Source: Saprospiraceae bacterium
GTDB lineage: Bacteria; Bacteroidota; Bacteroidia; Chitinophagales; Saprospiraceae
NCBI GenBank assembly: GCA_022448955.1
Contig: JAKVCU010000071.1
Coordinates: 1 to 55,348 of the forward strand
DNA: 55,348 bases
Direction: 5' to 3'
The notes beneath the pieces were generated by a model that had not been told where the DNA came from, made no database searches, and saw nothing but the letters and a program-made list of their open reading frames with translations. Below, in pieces: positions 27,873 through 36,957 of the stretch; position 1 is the first letter of the stretch; each line of letters opens with the position of its first letter. The position numbers were made by a program, and so were the translations under genes.

Positions 27873-28897
27873 CCTTTTTGGTATGGGCCATTTTGCTCTT
27901 CTCTGCCTGTCAGGATGATACAGTACCCCATCATACTGATAATTCTTCCAACTTTGAAAATGGCGTATTTATTATTAGCGAAGGACAGTTTAATAACGGT
28001 AATGCTTCCCTTTCTTTTTTTGATTTAGAAAATCAAGAACTTCAAGAGAATATTTTCCGATCTACCAATAACCGTTCTCTTGGTGATGTTTTTCAAAGCA
28101 TGTATATTAGTGGAGATATTGCTTATCTAGTTCTCAATAATTCTTCTAAGATAGAGGTGGTTAATGCCAAGAATATGGAAAGTGTCGCTCAGATCGAAGG
28201 CCTAACTTCTCCTAGATACTTTATGAAGATAGATGATGAAAAAGCTTATGTTAGTGACCTATATGCAGATGGCATCTCAGTAGTAAACTTGGTTGATTTT
28301 ACAATCCAAGGCACCATACCCATGCCTGGCTGGACCGAACAAATGGTGGATGTGGGAACAGAGATTTGGGTGGCTATGCCTTGGTTTTATCAAGATGAAC
28401 CCAGTCCCTATATTTATACTATAGATAGTTATTTCAACTCTGTAGCAGATAGTGTAGCAATAGGAGTCGATCAGGTAGCCATGCTCCTGGATAATGACTT
28501 TTTATATGTTTATTGTAAGGGCCATCCAAATACAGATGTCAAAGGAGGAATTATTCGTATGAATATTCAGACAAGAGAGGTGAATACTGTAGTATCCTTC
28601 GAAGATTTTGATTTTAATTTTGCACCAAGAATGCTCATGCATCCTAATGGTAAGCTATACTTTACAAAAAAAGGAGTATTTAGCCTAGAGATTGGGACAG
28701 GTAATTTGACGAAAATTATAGAGGAAAATGGGCGTGATTTTTATGGATTGGGCATAAATCCAGTGGACGGTCATCTTTGGGTGTCAGATGCCATTGATTT
28801 TCAACAAAAATCTAATATTTTCGAATATACTGAAGAAGGTGTCCTTATTCAATCCTTCAAAGGAGGAATTGGAACCAACAATTTTTATTTTAATTAG
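27842..28897 (+). CDS. btuG: BtuG-like surface lipoprotein (seven-bladed propeller, YncE/DUF5074-like)
   Basis: The N-terminus is a lipoprotein signal with lipobox LFSAC (Cys23). The rest is a YncE/DUF5074-like beta-propeller: GVFIISEGQFNNGNASLSFFD, IAYLVLNNSSKIEVVN, KAYVSDLYADGISVVNL, TEIWVAMPW and HLWVSDAID are successive blades. In Bacteroides, BtuG is an outer-membrane lipoprotein that caps BtuB and binds B12 with very high affinity. This gene is fourth in the same riboswitch operon, which supports that role here. It overlaps the preceding gene by 31 bases. The symbol is by fold and context, not by a search. Confidence 0.8.
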   Translation: MLDQAFYRQITFLVWAILLFSACQDDTVPHHTDNSSNFENGVFIISEGQFNNGNASLSFFDLENQELQENIFRSTNNRSLGDVFQSMYISGDIAYLVLNNSSKIEVVNAKNMESVAQIEGLTSPRYFMKIDDEKAYVSDLYADGISVVNLVDFTIQGTIPMPGWTEQMVDVGTEIWVAMPWFYQDEPSPYIYTIDSYFNSVADSVAIGVDQVAMLLDNDFLYVYCKGHPNTDVKGGIIRMNIQTREVNTVVSFEDFDFNFAPRMLMHPNGKLYFTKKGVFSLEIGTGNLTKIIEENGRDFYGLGINPVDGHLWVSDAIDFQQKSNIFEYTEEGVLIQSFKGGIGTNNFYFN

Positions 28898-28941
28898 GCA
28901 TGGGGTAAATTCATTTTCCATCCTAACCAATATTACTTCTT

Positions 28942-29865
28942 ATGATATATTACAAAACTAATGATAATTGGTTTGGCGATGTTTCGCATTTAGCGAAAAG
29001 CTGGACCATGGTTCGTATTTTTCGCTCCGTTATCGCCATTGGTGTCTACGCTGCAATCATTTGTATCTCTGTCAGCTATTTTCAGTTTGAGCAGTACATT
29101 TCTATGAATACCTCCATTTTTTCATTACTAGGGGTAATTCTAAGTATTTTCTTAGTATTCCGTACGAATTCTGCTTATGATCGTTGGTGGGAAGCCCGTA
29201 AGCAGTGGGGCGCTCTAGTAAATAATACTCGTAATTTGGCAATTTACGTAGAGACCATGTTTCCAGAAAAAGATAAGGAGGTTCGCCATTTTATGGCTAA
29301 ACATATTTCTAATTTTTGTATCGCTTTAGTAGAACACCTTCGTTCTGGTACAAAACTAGAAAAATTGATCTACCTCAGTGAAGAGGATATTGCTGAGTAT
29401 AACTCAAAAGGACATATCCCAAATCATATTGCGCTTCAAATCTTTGAACGTATTGCAGAAGCACATCGTAGGGGAGATATCAATGAAGGTGATTACATCA
29501 ATATCAAAGCACAGCACCAGTCTTTACTTGATATCTTGGGGGCGTGTGAACGTATTAAGAAAACACCCATCCCGTTTTCTTATGCCGTCTTTTTAAAGAT
29601 TTTTATCACTGCTTATGGCGTGTTATTACCTTTTGCTTTGGTTACAACGCTAGGACTACTTACAGTTCCTTTGGTCATGTTCATTTTCTTCGCCTTATTG
29701 GGCGTAGAATTGTTGGGAGAAGAGATAGAGGATCCATTTGGATTGGATTGCAATGATCTGCCAACAGGCGATATCGCGCATACGATTAAAGGAAATGTTT
29801 TTGAAATTTTGGAAGATAGAAAAGGAAATGCACGCAAGTATGAATTATATCAAAAAATATTTTAA
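28942..29865 (+). CDS. bestrophin family ion channel
   Basis: The protein has 307 residues with the bestrophin/UPF0187 hallmarks: MIYYKTNDNWFGDVSHL near the N-terminus, helix IAIGVYAAIICISVSYF, VFRTNSAYDRWWEARKQWGALVNNTRN, and ALLGVELLGEEIEDPFGLDCNDLP near the end. Bacterial bestrophins form pentameric channels, with reported cation or chloride conduction depending on the member. The gene follows the B12 operon by 45 bases and may be read through from it, but it has its own hairpin terminators downstream. No metabolic link to B12 is evident. Confidence 0.9.
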   Translation: MIYYKTNDNWFGDVSHLAKSWTMVRIFRSVIAIGVYAAIICISVSYFQFEQYISMNTSIFSLLGVILSIFLVFRTNSAYDRWWEARKQWGALVNNTRNLAIYVETMFPEKDKEVRHFMAKHISNFCIALVEHLRSGTKLEKLIYLSEEDIAEYNSKGHIPNHIALQIFERIAEAHRRGDINEGDYINIKAQHQSLLDILGACERIKKTPIPFSYAVFLKIFITAYGVLLPFALVTTLGLLTVPLVMFIFFALLGVELLGEEIEDPFGLDCNDLPTGDIAHTIKGNVFEILEDRKGNARKYELYQKIF

Positions 29866-29898
29866 TGTGTATTTATGCTTTTTTAATACTTTCAGAAA

Positions 29899-29925
29899 AA
29901 AGGCAGTAAAAATATCTGCCTTTAA
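29899..29925 (+). terminator. intrinsic terminator after the bestrophin gene
   Basis: AAAGGCAG and CTGCCTTT pair around TAAAAATAT and end in a short T-rich tract, 34 bases after the stop. Confidence 0.6.
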
Positions 29926-29951
29926 ATTATTGATATTCAGTTTCTTCGTTT

Positions 29952-29988
29952 GTTTGATGGAAATTATTTCTCCATCAAACAAGATTTT
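29952..29988 (+). terminator. second hairpin with T-tract
   Basis: GTTTGATGGA and TCCATCAAAC form a perfect 10-base stem with a 9-base loop, followed by AAGATTTTTCC. Probably a back-up terminator, since it follows the first by about 30 bases. Confidence 0.5.
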
Positions 29989-30430
29989 TCCAATAAAAAT
30001 CCCCAATTTTGCGTTAGGTATGCATCAATATGATTATTCTCATAATTGATAAATGAATACTAGTAGTATCATTCTTCAAGTATTTCATTTGCAAACATAC
30101 TTAAATTAGCCTTCCCCAGTAGGTATGATACCATTTAAGTGAAGCTTATCTGCTTCTATACACTTCTTAGAACGAATTTGGTGCATTAATAAGAGCCTAG
30201 TTGTTTGCGGACTAATGTTCTTTTGATCTCTACTAAATTCAATACAAGTTGGTAGTTTTCTTCCAGAATATTACTTCGTTGACTATTAGTGGCTCATTAA
30301 CACTAAATTACGTCAATATGAAGGAAGTTTACACATTTCATACCCCCCAGTTACAATACACAAGTTTGTTTAATAATCCGAGTTGATAGTAGTTCTATCT
30401 TACTATTAAACTACTAATAGGTCACGCATT
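29989..30430. other. intergenic region before the giant adhesin gene
   Basis: About 440 bases without a gene. I see a short palindrome GGTATGATACC around 30122 and an imperfect inverted repeat TAGTAGTT/AACTACTA close to the adhesin start. No clear promoter element or reading frame is evident. Confidence 0.4.
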
Positions 30431-33400
30431 ATGAGAACCGTAATCCGAACTATCATCTATTTGATGGTCATAGTTCTGGCAGGTATAAATGGCGTTCAGG
30501 CTGGGATTGATAACAGACGAGATGTATGGAACGATTCAAATCTAGCTTTTACTCCGGTATCTGATCAAGACACGACAGACTGCCAGGAATCTTATGTTGT
30601 TGAGTATGAGTACGATTTTGTACCCGTACTGAAATGCCAGTATTTGCATACTGGAATCGTTACTTACTCTCTGCCGCTATTTGCCGATATTGATGGCGAT
30701 GGTGAAACAGAAGTAGTCGTAACTCTAGAACACTTACCAGATGGCTTTGCTGTCGTTAATCCGAACAATTGTGAAGTTGAACATCTTGTCAATGTTCAAG
30801 GTAATGTATCTATCAAGGATGGAGGTACCGTCTTAGGGGATGTAGATCAAGATGGCTTCGTAGATATTTTTATCGAAGCAAATTCACGTATCCAACGCTG
30901 GGAATACCAAGCAGAAACAGGTGAAATGCAAATGATATGGCAAACAGGACCAAATGTATCTGTTGCTGATCGCTCCCACATGGATATTATTGACCTCAAT
31001 CAAGATGGTCAAGCTGAACTCATCCCAAATCAAGGGCATATGGTGAATGCTGTAACTGGATACGTATACCCAGATGAATTACCGCTGTTAGATACCCAAG
31101 CTAAAGGCTTATTCGCTTACACAGCAGATGCTGACCCTGGCCAAGCACCAGAAGGCCAAGGAAATGTGGAATTGATTTACGGCACCCACCTTTACCGCTA
31201 TGATTTTATCAATGAAGAATGGATAGTAGTACGCGAACAATCAGCTGTAGATTGGGGGTATTTCGCAAATGTATCGATCGCAGATATGGATTTAGATGGG
31301 GATGTGGATGCGGTAATCAGCCACTGGGACGCCATTGGGCAAGCTGTGATCTGGGATTTACAAACCGATGAACTGCTTGGTGGCGGTGTGTTTGATTATC
31401 CTGGTACTTATGGCAGTCGTATTAATATCTCTAACATGGATGAAGATGAATATCCTGAAATGGTAATGACTTGTGTGTATAAAGTTTTTGCCATGGATGA
31501 TATTGTTACCTCAGGGGGCTTTAATAAGGTGATTTGGCTGGATGAAACTAGTGACGAGTCCGGCCACACGCAGCTTACTTCTTTTGACTTTGATGGTAAT
31601 GGTACCTACGAAATCATCTATCGGGATGAAACTCGAATGCGTATCTTCAGTGGTCTAGGCTCAGGCGAACCAACTAATGGCTACCCCAGTGGACCATTAA
31701 TTCTGCTGGATTCAGGGGACCTTGAGCTGTGCGAAAGCTACACAGGAATGGAATATCCAACCATTGGGGATATAGACAATGATAATCAGGCAGAAATTGT
31801 AGCCACTTGTCGCGGTGCTCTAAATATTTATGAATCCGGTTCTCTGCCATGGGGGAATGCTTCTAAGGTTTGGAATACACAAGCATTCAATGTAAGCTGT
31901 GTCAACCAAGATGGTACAATCCCTGCAGTAATGACAGAAAATTATACCTTGTATAACAACTTTTTAGCACAAGTGAATACCAACCCAGAAAGTGACACAT
32001 TAGTAATTACTTCCCCTGATGCCATCATTCAATTGAATGAACTAGAGGTCAACTGCGATGGAGCTGTAGCATTAAGTATTGAAATTTGTAATCAAGGAGC
32101 AAACTTCTTGCCTGAAAAAATTCCTGTAGCGCTTTATTGGAGCAACCCAACTACAGAAGCTTCAACACTCATTGATACGATTCATATTTCAAATCGATTA
32201 GAGGAAGGTGAATGTATCGAAATAAATACCAGCTTTTATTCCGTACCCGAAAATGAGGGAAGCATTTTTGCAGTTGTAAATGATGATGGCCAACAGGAAT
32301 TACCCTACCTAATGGATGCCGTTGACAATGGAGGGCTATTTCCAGTAACCAATATTAGAGAATGTGATTACACCAATAATTTGACAGATACTACTTTCCA
32401 GTTGGCCTGGCATGTAGAGGTAAACTTGAATTATGAAATTTGCGATGGTCAAACACTAGAAATTGATGGCCAAAGCTATGATGAAGCTGGAAGTTATACT
32501 TATATTATTCCAACTGCTCAGGGGTGTGATAGTACCATCAATCTAAACTTAGAGTTCTTGCCACAACAAACTAGCTTTACGGAATCAGCAATCTGCGAAG
32601 GTGAAACTTACCTTTTTAATGGTATGGAATATGTGGAAGCAGGAGAATACCATTTTACAACAATGGCCTCTACTGGTTGCGATAGTACGATTACGCTTTC
32701 GCTAAATGTATTGGAACATTTCACAACAGTATTGAACGCAGAAATCTGTGTAGGGGAGACTTACACTTTTGCTAACCAAGAATTAGATCAGTCTGGTTCT
32801 TTTGAGCAAGTCTTAGTGGCTTCTAATGGCTGTGATAGTATAGTGACGCTTACGCTAAATATCTTGGACAATAGTTCTTCTACACAAGCAGTACAGATTT
32901 GTGCAGGAGAATCTCTTCAACTACTTGGTGAAACATTTGACGAAAGTGGGGAATACCATATCATCTTACCCAATGAGGCAGGTTGTGATAGCACCATTTT
33001 CCTTTCATTAGAGGTACTTCAACCAAGCATGACACAATTGGAAGTAGATCTTTGTGAGGGAGGTACCTATGAATTGAATGGCGAAATATTTACAGAAGCG
33101 GGTCAGTATATTCAAAAAATATCAGGCTCAAATGGTTGTGATAGTATCATCTACCTTAGCTTAAGTACCATTCCTAGTTTATATATAGACCTAGAAGAGA
33201 AAATATGTAGAGGAGATACCCTGGTTTTTGGCAATCAATACCTGACAGAGCCTGGAGATTATAGTCACTTATTCGTTTCGTCGGAAGCTTGCGATAGTAC
33301 AGTGCTATTAAAACTTACTGTCATTGAACCCGTCTGGGGAGAGACCTCAGCTGAAATTTGTGAAGGAGAAACTTATGAGTGGAATGGTCAAGTTTATACC

Positions 33401-34690
33401 GAAAAGGGTATTTACCAAGATACGCTGAATGCATTGAATTCTTGTGATAGCATTGTTCAATTAGTATTGGATGTACATCCAATTCAAGAAACACAAATCT
33501 TAGAGAAGATTTGTGAAGGCACTAGCTATGAAATGAATGGACAGACATTTGACGACGAAGGAGTTTATGAAATTTATTTACAATCAATAAATGGCTGTGA
33601 TAGCATCATCTACTTAGAGTTAGTACTGCTAGATAACATCCAAGAAGAGATCACAGTGTACATCTGTGATGGCGAAAACTATGAATTTGCCGGCCTGTCC
33701 TATGAGCAGGCTGGCATTTACTCCGCCACTTTTACATCAGCAACTGGCTGTGATAGTATGGTCCAGTTGAATTTAGATGTATTACCGCATTATGAATTAG
33801 AAGAAACTATCCAAATCTGTGAAGGCGAAACGATTACACTAGGTAATCAGCAAGTATCAACTGCGGGTACCTATATATTAAATTTTCAGACAATAGCGGC
33901 CTGTGATAGCACTATTATCTATCAAGTAGAGGTATTGCCAAATATAGAACTATTTGGCGCTGATGTTTCTATCTGTAAAGGGGAGTCTATTGAATTAGAG
34001 GTTTTTGGAAGTGATGAGGTAAATTGGTCTCCTGCAATAGGCCTAGATTGTACAAGCTGCACTAATCCATTGGCTTCACCAGAAGAAACTATTACATATA
34101 CTATTCAAGCAGTGACTTGTGGAGGTGCCTTAGTGGAAACATCGCTTACCGTAGAAGTACTTGAACAGCCAACAATCGATGCTGGCACTGGGCAGACCAT
34201 TACGCCAGGGCAATCAGTTGATTTAGCAGCAACAGGAGAATGGGGTGATGGGCAAGTGCAATGGGATGGCCCACAGGGTATAATTTGTCAAGATTGTCCA
34301 AGGGTGAGCGTCAGCCCCGCATCCTCTTCTATTTATCAAGCATCAGTGAGTAATCAATATGGTTGCTTGGCAAGTGATACTATACATATTCAATTAAGAT
34401 TAGATTGCATAAAAGGAGATTTCTTTATCCCTAATACATTTTCCCCTAATGGTGATGGTACCAATGAAGAATTTTATATCACAGCATATACGAGTGCAAA
34501 TTTGGAATACCTGAGAATATATGATCGTTGGGGTGAATTGATGTTTGAAACCAATGACTTTAATCAGAGATGGGATGGTACTTTCCGCGGTAAGAAATTG
34601 AACCCAGGGGTATATGTCTATTACATGCGTGTCAAATGTCCTGATGAAGAGTCCTACGAACGTTTTGGAAATGTGACTCTAATTCGTTGA
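30431..34690 (+). CDS. giant surface adhesin-like protein: FG-GAP propeller, ten 51-residue repeats, CHU_C/T9SS type B sorting domain
   Basis: The 1419-residue protein has a signal peptide (about 1-25). Residues about 75-470 contain FG-GAP/VCBS calcium-loop motifs (ADIDGDGETEVVV, GDVDQDGFVDIFI, DLNQDGQAELI, ADMDLDGDVDAVI, GDIDNDNQAEIVA), suggesting a beta-propeller. A CARDB-like segment follows. Residues 670-1179 are ten tandem repeats of exactly 51 residues, pattern IC-G-E-Y-(F/N)-G ... G-Y ... GCDS-(I/L)-L-L, each with Cys at positions 2 and 30. Two PKD/Ig-like segments precede the C-terminal CHU_C domain (FIPNTFSPNGDGTNE, YDRWGELMFE, WDGTFRGKKLNPGVYVYYM), a T9SS type B signal. A PorP/SprF gene follows. 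The likely role is surface attachment or gliding-associated adhesion. Confidence 0.88.
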   Translation: MRTVIRTIIYLMVIVLAGINGVQAGIDNRRDVWNDSNLAFTPVSDQDTTDCQESYVVEYEYDFVPVLKCQYLHTGIVTYSLPLFADIDGDGETEVVVTLEHLPDGFAVVNPNNCEVEHLVNVQGNVSIKDGGTVLGDVDQDGFVDIFIEANSRIQRWEYQAETGEMQMIWQTGPNVSVADRSHMDIIDLNQDGQAELIPNQGHMVNAVTGYVYPDELPLLDTQAKGLFAYTADADPGQAPEGQGNVELIYGTHLYRYDFINEEWIVVREQSAVDWGYFANVSIADMDLDGDVDAVISHWDAIGQAVIWDLQTDELLGGGVFDYPGTYGSRINISNMDEDEYPEMVMTCVYKVFAMDDIVTSGGFNKVIWLDETSDESGHTQLTSFDFDGNGTYEIIYRDETRMRIFSGLGSGEPTNGYPSGPLILLDSGDLELCESYTGMEYPTIGDIDNDNQAEIVATCRGALNIYESGSLPWGNASKVWNTQAFNVSCVNQDGTIPAVMTENYTLYNNFLAQVNTNPESDTLVITSPDAIIQLNELEVNCDGAVALSIEICNQGANFLPEKIPVALYWSNPTTEASTLIDTIHISNRLEEGECIEINTSFYSVPENEGSIFAVVNDDGQQELPYLMDAVDNGGLFPVTNIRECDYTNNLTDTTFQLAWHVEVNLNYEICDGQTLEIDGQSYDEAGSYTYIIPTAQGCDSTINLNLEFLPQQTSFTESAICEGETYLFNGMEYVEAGEYHFTTMASTGCDSTITLSLNVLEHFTTVLNAEICVGETYTFANQELDQSGSFEQVLVASNGCDSIVTLTLNILDNSSSTQAVQICAGESLQLLGETFDESGEYHIILPNEAGCDSTIFLSLEVLQPSMTQLEVDLCEGGTYELNGEIFTEAGQYIQKISGSNGCDSIIYLSLSTIPSLYIDLEEKICRGDTLVFGNQYLTEPGDYSHLFVSSEACDSTVLLKLTVIEPVWGETSAEICEGETYEWNGQVYTEKGIYQDTLNALNSCDSIVQLVLDVHPIQETQILEKICEGTSYEMNGQTFDDEGVYEIYLQSINGCDSIIYLELVLLDNIQEEITVYICDGENYEFAGLSYEQAGIYSATFTSATGCDSMVQLNLDVLPHYELEETIQICEGETITLGNQQVSTAGTYILNFQTIAACDSTIIYQVEVLPNIELFGADVSICKGESIELEVFGSDEVNWSPAIGLDCTSCTNPLASPEETITYTIQAVTCGGALVETSLTVEVLEQPTIDAGTGQTITPGQSVDLAATGEWGDGQVQWDGPQGIICQDCPRVSVSPASSSIYQASVSNQYGCLASDTIHIQLRLDCIKGDFFIPNTFSPNGDGTNEEFYITAYTSANLEYLRIYDRWGELMFETNDFNQRWDGTFRGKKLNPGVYVYYMRVKCPDEESYERFGNVTLIR
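32438..33967 (+). repeat. ten tandem 153-base coding repeats (51 residues each)
   Basis: Units start at residues 670, 721, 772, 823, 874, 925, 976, 1027, 1078 and 1129 of the adhesin with no insertion or deletion. Each starts (I/L)C and carries a second Cys at unit position 30 in CDS. The residues between are well diverged, so the copies are old but strictly held in length, consistent with one small beta-domain per unit and an intra- or inter-unit disulfide. Confidence 0.9.
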
Positions 34691-34795
34691 GTAGGGATAC
34701 AAAATGATATTTTCTTAACTACTTAAAATATAAACCAATTTCATTCACGAAGGAGGCAGAATACTGTTTCATGGATGAACAGAAAAACTAAAGAT

Positions 34796-35848
34796 ATGAA
34801 AGCCCTCCAACTTCTTTTAATATGTTTAGTATTCGGCCTAAGCCTAAATGCACAGGATATACATTTTTCTCATATTCATGCTTCTCCATTTCATTTAAAC
34901 CCTGCTCTAACAGGTATTTTTGAAGGGGATATGCGATTAATTGCAAATTACCGCAACCAATGGCGTTCGGTAACTGCAGATTATAAAACGATGATGGCTT
35001 CTGCTGACATGAAAATTGGTGGCTTTAATAAAAATTCGATCATTGGCTTCGGAGCACATGTGAATGCTGATGTCGCTGGAGATTTGGATTTCACGACACA
35101 GTCGGCCGCACTTTCTGCTTCATTTATGCAAGCTTTTGATCGTCAACGGAGTCATATCTTGGCAGGAGGTATCCAGGTTGGGAGAGTAAGCGCTCGATTT
35201 GACCCAAGCAAAATGCAGACCTATGAAGAAGAAACTTTTTTTGATGGTAGTGATCGAAATCGAATTGCTTATTATGATATGGCAGCAGGCTTATTGTGGT
35301 ACAAACGTATTCGCAAGCAGCAATTTTTGTACTTCGGAGCATCAGTTTTCCATCTCAATAACCCGGTCGTTTCCTTTTTTGATGAAGAAGATGTAGAGAA
35401 TATATTATACCGTCGATATGTGGTACATACGGGTGCCAATATTGCCTTAAATAAATGGTATACGCTAGTACCAAATATCATCTTTATGCAACAAGGACCA
35501 CACCAACAGCTTACTTTGGGTTCTTTTGTGCGGTATAACAATCCATCAAAAATAAAAAAGGCTAACGTTTCGCTTATGCTTGGTGGCTGGATTCGCGCCT
35601 TTGCATTGGAGGAACGCTTGAGTGCCGATGCTGTCGTTGGTGCACTACGAATTGATTATCAAAATTTAGTACTGACTTTTACCTATGATGTCAATATTTC
35701 TACACTAGCACCAGTAAGTTATGGACAGGGTGGCCCAGAGTTTTCCTTGATCTATTTAATTGGTTCGGAACTGTCCGGATTTAAACGTAAAAAACCTAGA
35801 GATATAGAGAAAAAAAGAAAACATAAAATAGCTTGTCCTGTTTTTTAA
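34796..35848 (+). CDS. PorP/SprF family type IX secretion membrane protein
   Basis: The frame opens at 34775, but the ATG at 34796 gives the signal peptide MKALQLLLICLVFGLSLNAQ. The next residues, DIHFSHIHASPFHLNPALTGIFEGDMRLIANYRNQWRSV, are the PorP/SprF signature, and the rest is an outer-membrane barrel pattern ending GPEFSLIYL. Family members partner with large T9SS substrates; SprF serves the adhesin SprB in Flavobacterium, and PorP-like genes commonly sit behind type B CTD proteins. The gene is 105 bases after the adhesin, so it is its probable cognate export or anchoring partner. An AGGAGG lies at 34751-34756, too far upstream to decide the start. Confidence 0.92.
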   Translation: MKALQLLLICLVFGLSLNAQDIHFSHIHASPFHLNPALTGIFEGDMRLIANYRNQWRSVTADYKTMMASADMKIGGFNKNSIIGFGAHVNADVAGDLDFTTQSAALSASFMQAFDRQRSHILAGGIQVGRVSARFDPSKMQTYEEETFFDGSDRNRIAYYDMAAGLLWYKRIRKQQFLYFGASVFHLNNPVVSFFDEEDVENILYRRYVVHTGANIALNKWYTLVPNIIFMQQGPHQQLTLGSFVRYNNPSKIKKANVSLMLGGWIRAFALEERLSADAVVGALRIDYQNLVLTFTYDVNISTLAPVSYGQGGPEFSLIYLIGSELSGFKRKKPRDIEKKRKHKIACPVF

Positions 35849-35882
35849 TGATTTTCTCTGAAAATCATTAAAAAACTTTTTT
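35841..35882 (+). terminator. intrinsic terminator overlapping the PorP/SprF stop codon
   Basis: TTTTTTAATGATTTTC and GAAAATCATTAAAAAA form a perfect 16-base stem with loop TCT, followed by CTTTTTT. The A-run and T-run make it potentially bidirectional. Confidence 0.75.
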
Positions 35883-36164
35883 CATCAACTTCATTAGGAT
35901 GCAATAAAAGGAGGGTGATTAATCATCCTCTACTCTTAACTTAATTGAAATGAATAGTGTGCCGGGATAAGTGGCTGGTATCAGAAACTAACCTGTCCAT
36001 CTCTGACGGAAGATTTATTGCGCCAATTCCAGCCTGTTGGCAGGCACGGGCTTGGCCAAGCTACCTGAACACTATTAAAATTTATAGCCTCATCAGAAAT
36101 ACTTCTTGGGAGTGCTATCGATAAGGATATTAGGTTAGTTACTCACATTAAAACTATTCGAATT
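35883..36164. other. intergenic region with a palindrome and a REP-like sequence
   Basis: It contains the palindrome GAGGGTGATTAATCATCCTC (35911-35930, one G-T mismatch) and the REP-like sequence at 36023-36046. No coding frame is evident. Confidence 0.45.
36023..36046. repeat. REP-like palindrome, degenerate copy
   Basis: CCAATTCC followed by AGCCTGTTGGCAGGCA matches the leader and core of the element at 20351-20376 except for two changes at the centre. The GCCTG/CAGGC stem is kept. Confidence 0.5.
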
Positions 36165-36584
36165 ATGAAGTTTACATCGCTTTTTGTTGTTATCGCTCTA
36201 TTTAGCAGTACATCACTTCTACAAGCGAAATCAGTCGCTGATACCCTTTCTAGGCAAGTAATGATCGTACTGAGTTTGGATACAGAAGATATGAACTTAT
36301 TAGATGAACAATTGCCACGTATTGACACAGAATCTTTTACATTCTGGAAAGTTCAAGCAACAACTGACGGTAAGAAAATCATTAAAGTGAAGATCAATCC
36401 CAATGTAGCCATGGATGGCTTAAAGCCAACGGCAATTTCTAATGTAACTTTAGTAAGTTGTCCCAATGAATTAAAAAGACATCGATTAGTAAACGTGGAT
36501 GGAATTATTGATATCCAGATTCGAACGGAAGAGGATTTCTGGAGTTTTGTTACGCTTCCAGAAGAAACCATTGACATGAAATAA
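36165..36584 (+). CDS. small secreted protein, paralog of the gene at 37079
   Basis: A 139-residue protein with a signal peptide (MKFTSLFVVIALFSSTSLLQA). I recognise no named family. Its mature part shares a collinear set of motifs with the protein at 37079: FTF(W/F), K(I/V)(I/M)KVK(I/M), a DLxP-like DGLKPTAI, EL+(R/K)+(R/Y)++V, G(I/L)I(D/E)I, and (T)(E/D)xDFW near the end. The predicted strands suggest a compact beta-alpha fold. The gene is preceded by a long intergenic stretch and followed by a hairpin. The function is unknown; export to the periplasm or beyond is the only supported statement. Confidence 0.7.
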   Translation: MKFTSLFVVIALFSSTSLLQAKSVADTLSRQVMIVLSLDTEDMNLLDEQLPRIDTESFTFWKVQATTDGKKIIKVKINPNVAMDGLKPTAISNVTLVSCPNELKRHRLVNVDGIIDIQIRTEEDFWSFVTLPEETIDMK

Positions 36585-36694
36585 GATGCTCAGGGGTATA
36601 GAAATTAATAATCTACACAAGATGAACGAACCTATCTTTTTATCAGACAAGGCAAAAAATGATGATGATGCCATATCCGCCTTAGGTGGACAGC

Positions 36695-36726
36695 AAGCCT
36701 GCCTGCCGGAAAAGGCAGGGCTTTTT
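36695..36726 (+). terminator. REP-type hairpin with T-tract, possible terminator
   Basis: AAGCCTGCC pairs with GGCAGGGCTT (one bulge) across TGCCGGAAAA and runs into TTTTT. It combines the GCCTGCC motif of the other REP-like copies with a terminator form, about 110 bases after the small secreted protein's stop. Confidence 0.5.
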
Positions 36727-36829
36727 AACGAAGTATGATGAAAAAAGAACAAGTTTAATACACTGTAATTTAATCTTATTATAGTTTTTAAACAGCTGAT
36801 TTTTGCTCAGCCAAAGATTCGGCGGAACC

Positions 36830-36847
36830 TAATAGCTATAGCTATTA
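36830..36847. repeat. perfect 18-base palindrome TAATAGCTATAGCTATTA
   Basis: A perfect dyad with no spacer. It may be a regulator site for the downstream gene at 37079 or a hairpin. No family is suggested. Confidence 0.5.
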
Positions 36848-36957
36848 AGGCGAGTGCGCAACGCAGATATGAGTAAAAAGACGCCTCTAAAATACTAAGT
36901 AATTTAGATTACAGCGTATTTAATGGTATAGGTTATTATTTACTAAAGCCCATTATT

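Noticed and set aside
29738-30049. 103-residue plus-strand frame overlapping the end of the bestrophin gene
   Set aside because: It overlaps bestrophin in another frame and crosses two terminator hairpins; composition is not protein-like.
32438-33967. Regular 153-base periodicity as a CRISPR array
   Set aside because: The units are diverged coding repeats in frame in a long gene, not short identical repeats with unique spacers.
34751-34756. AGGAGG as Shine-Dalgarno site deciding the PorP/SprF start
   Set aside because: It is 18 bases or more from any in-frame start, and Bacteroidota rarely depend on such sites.
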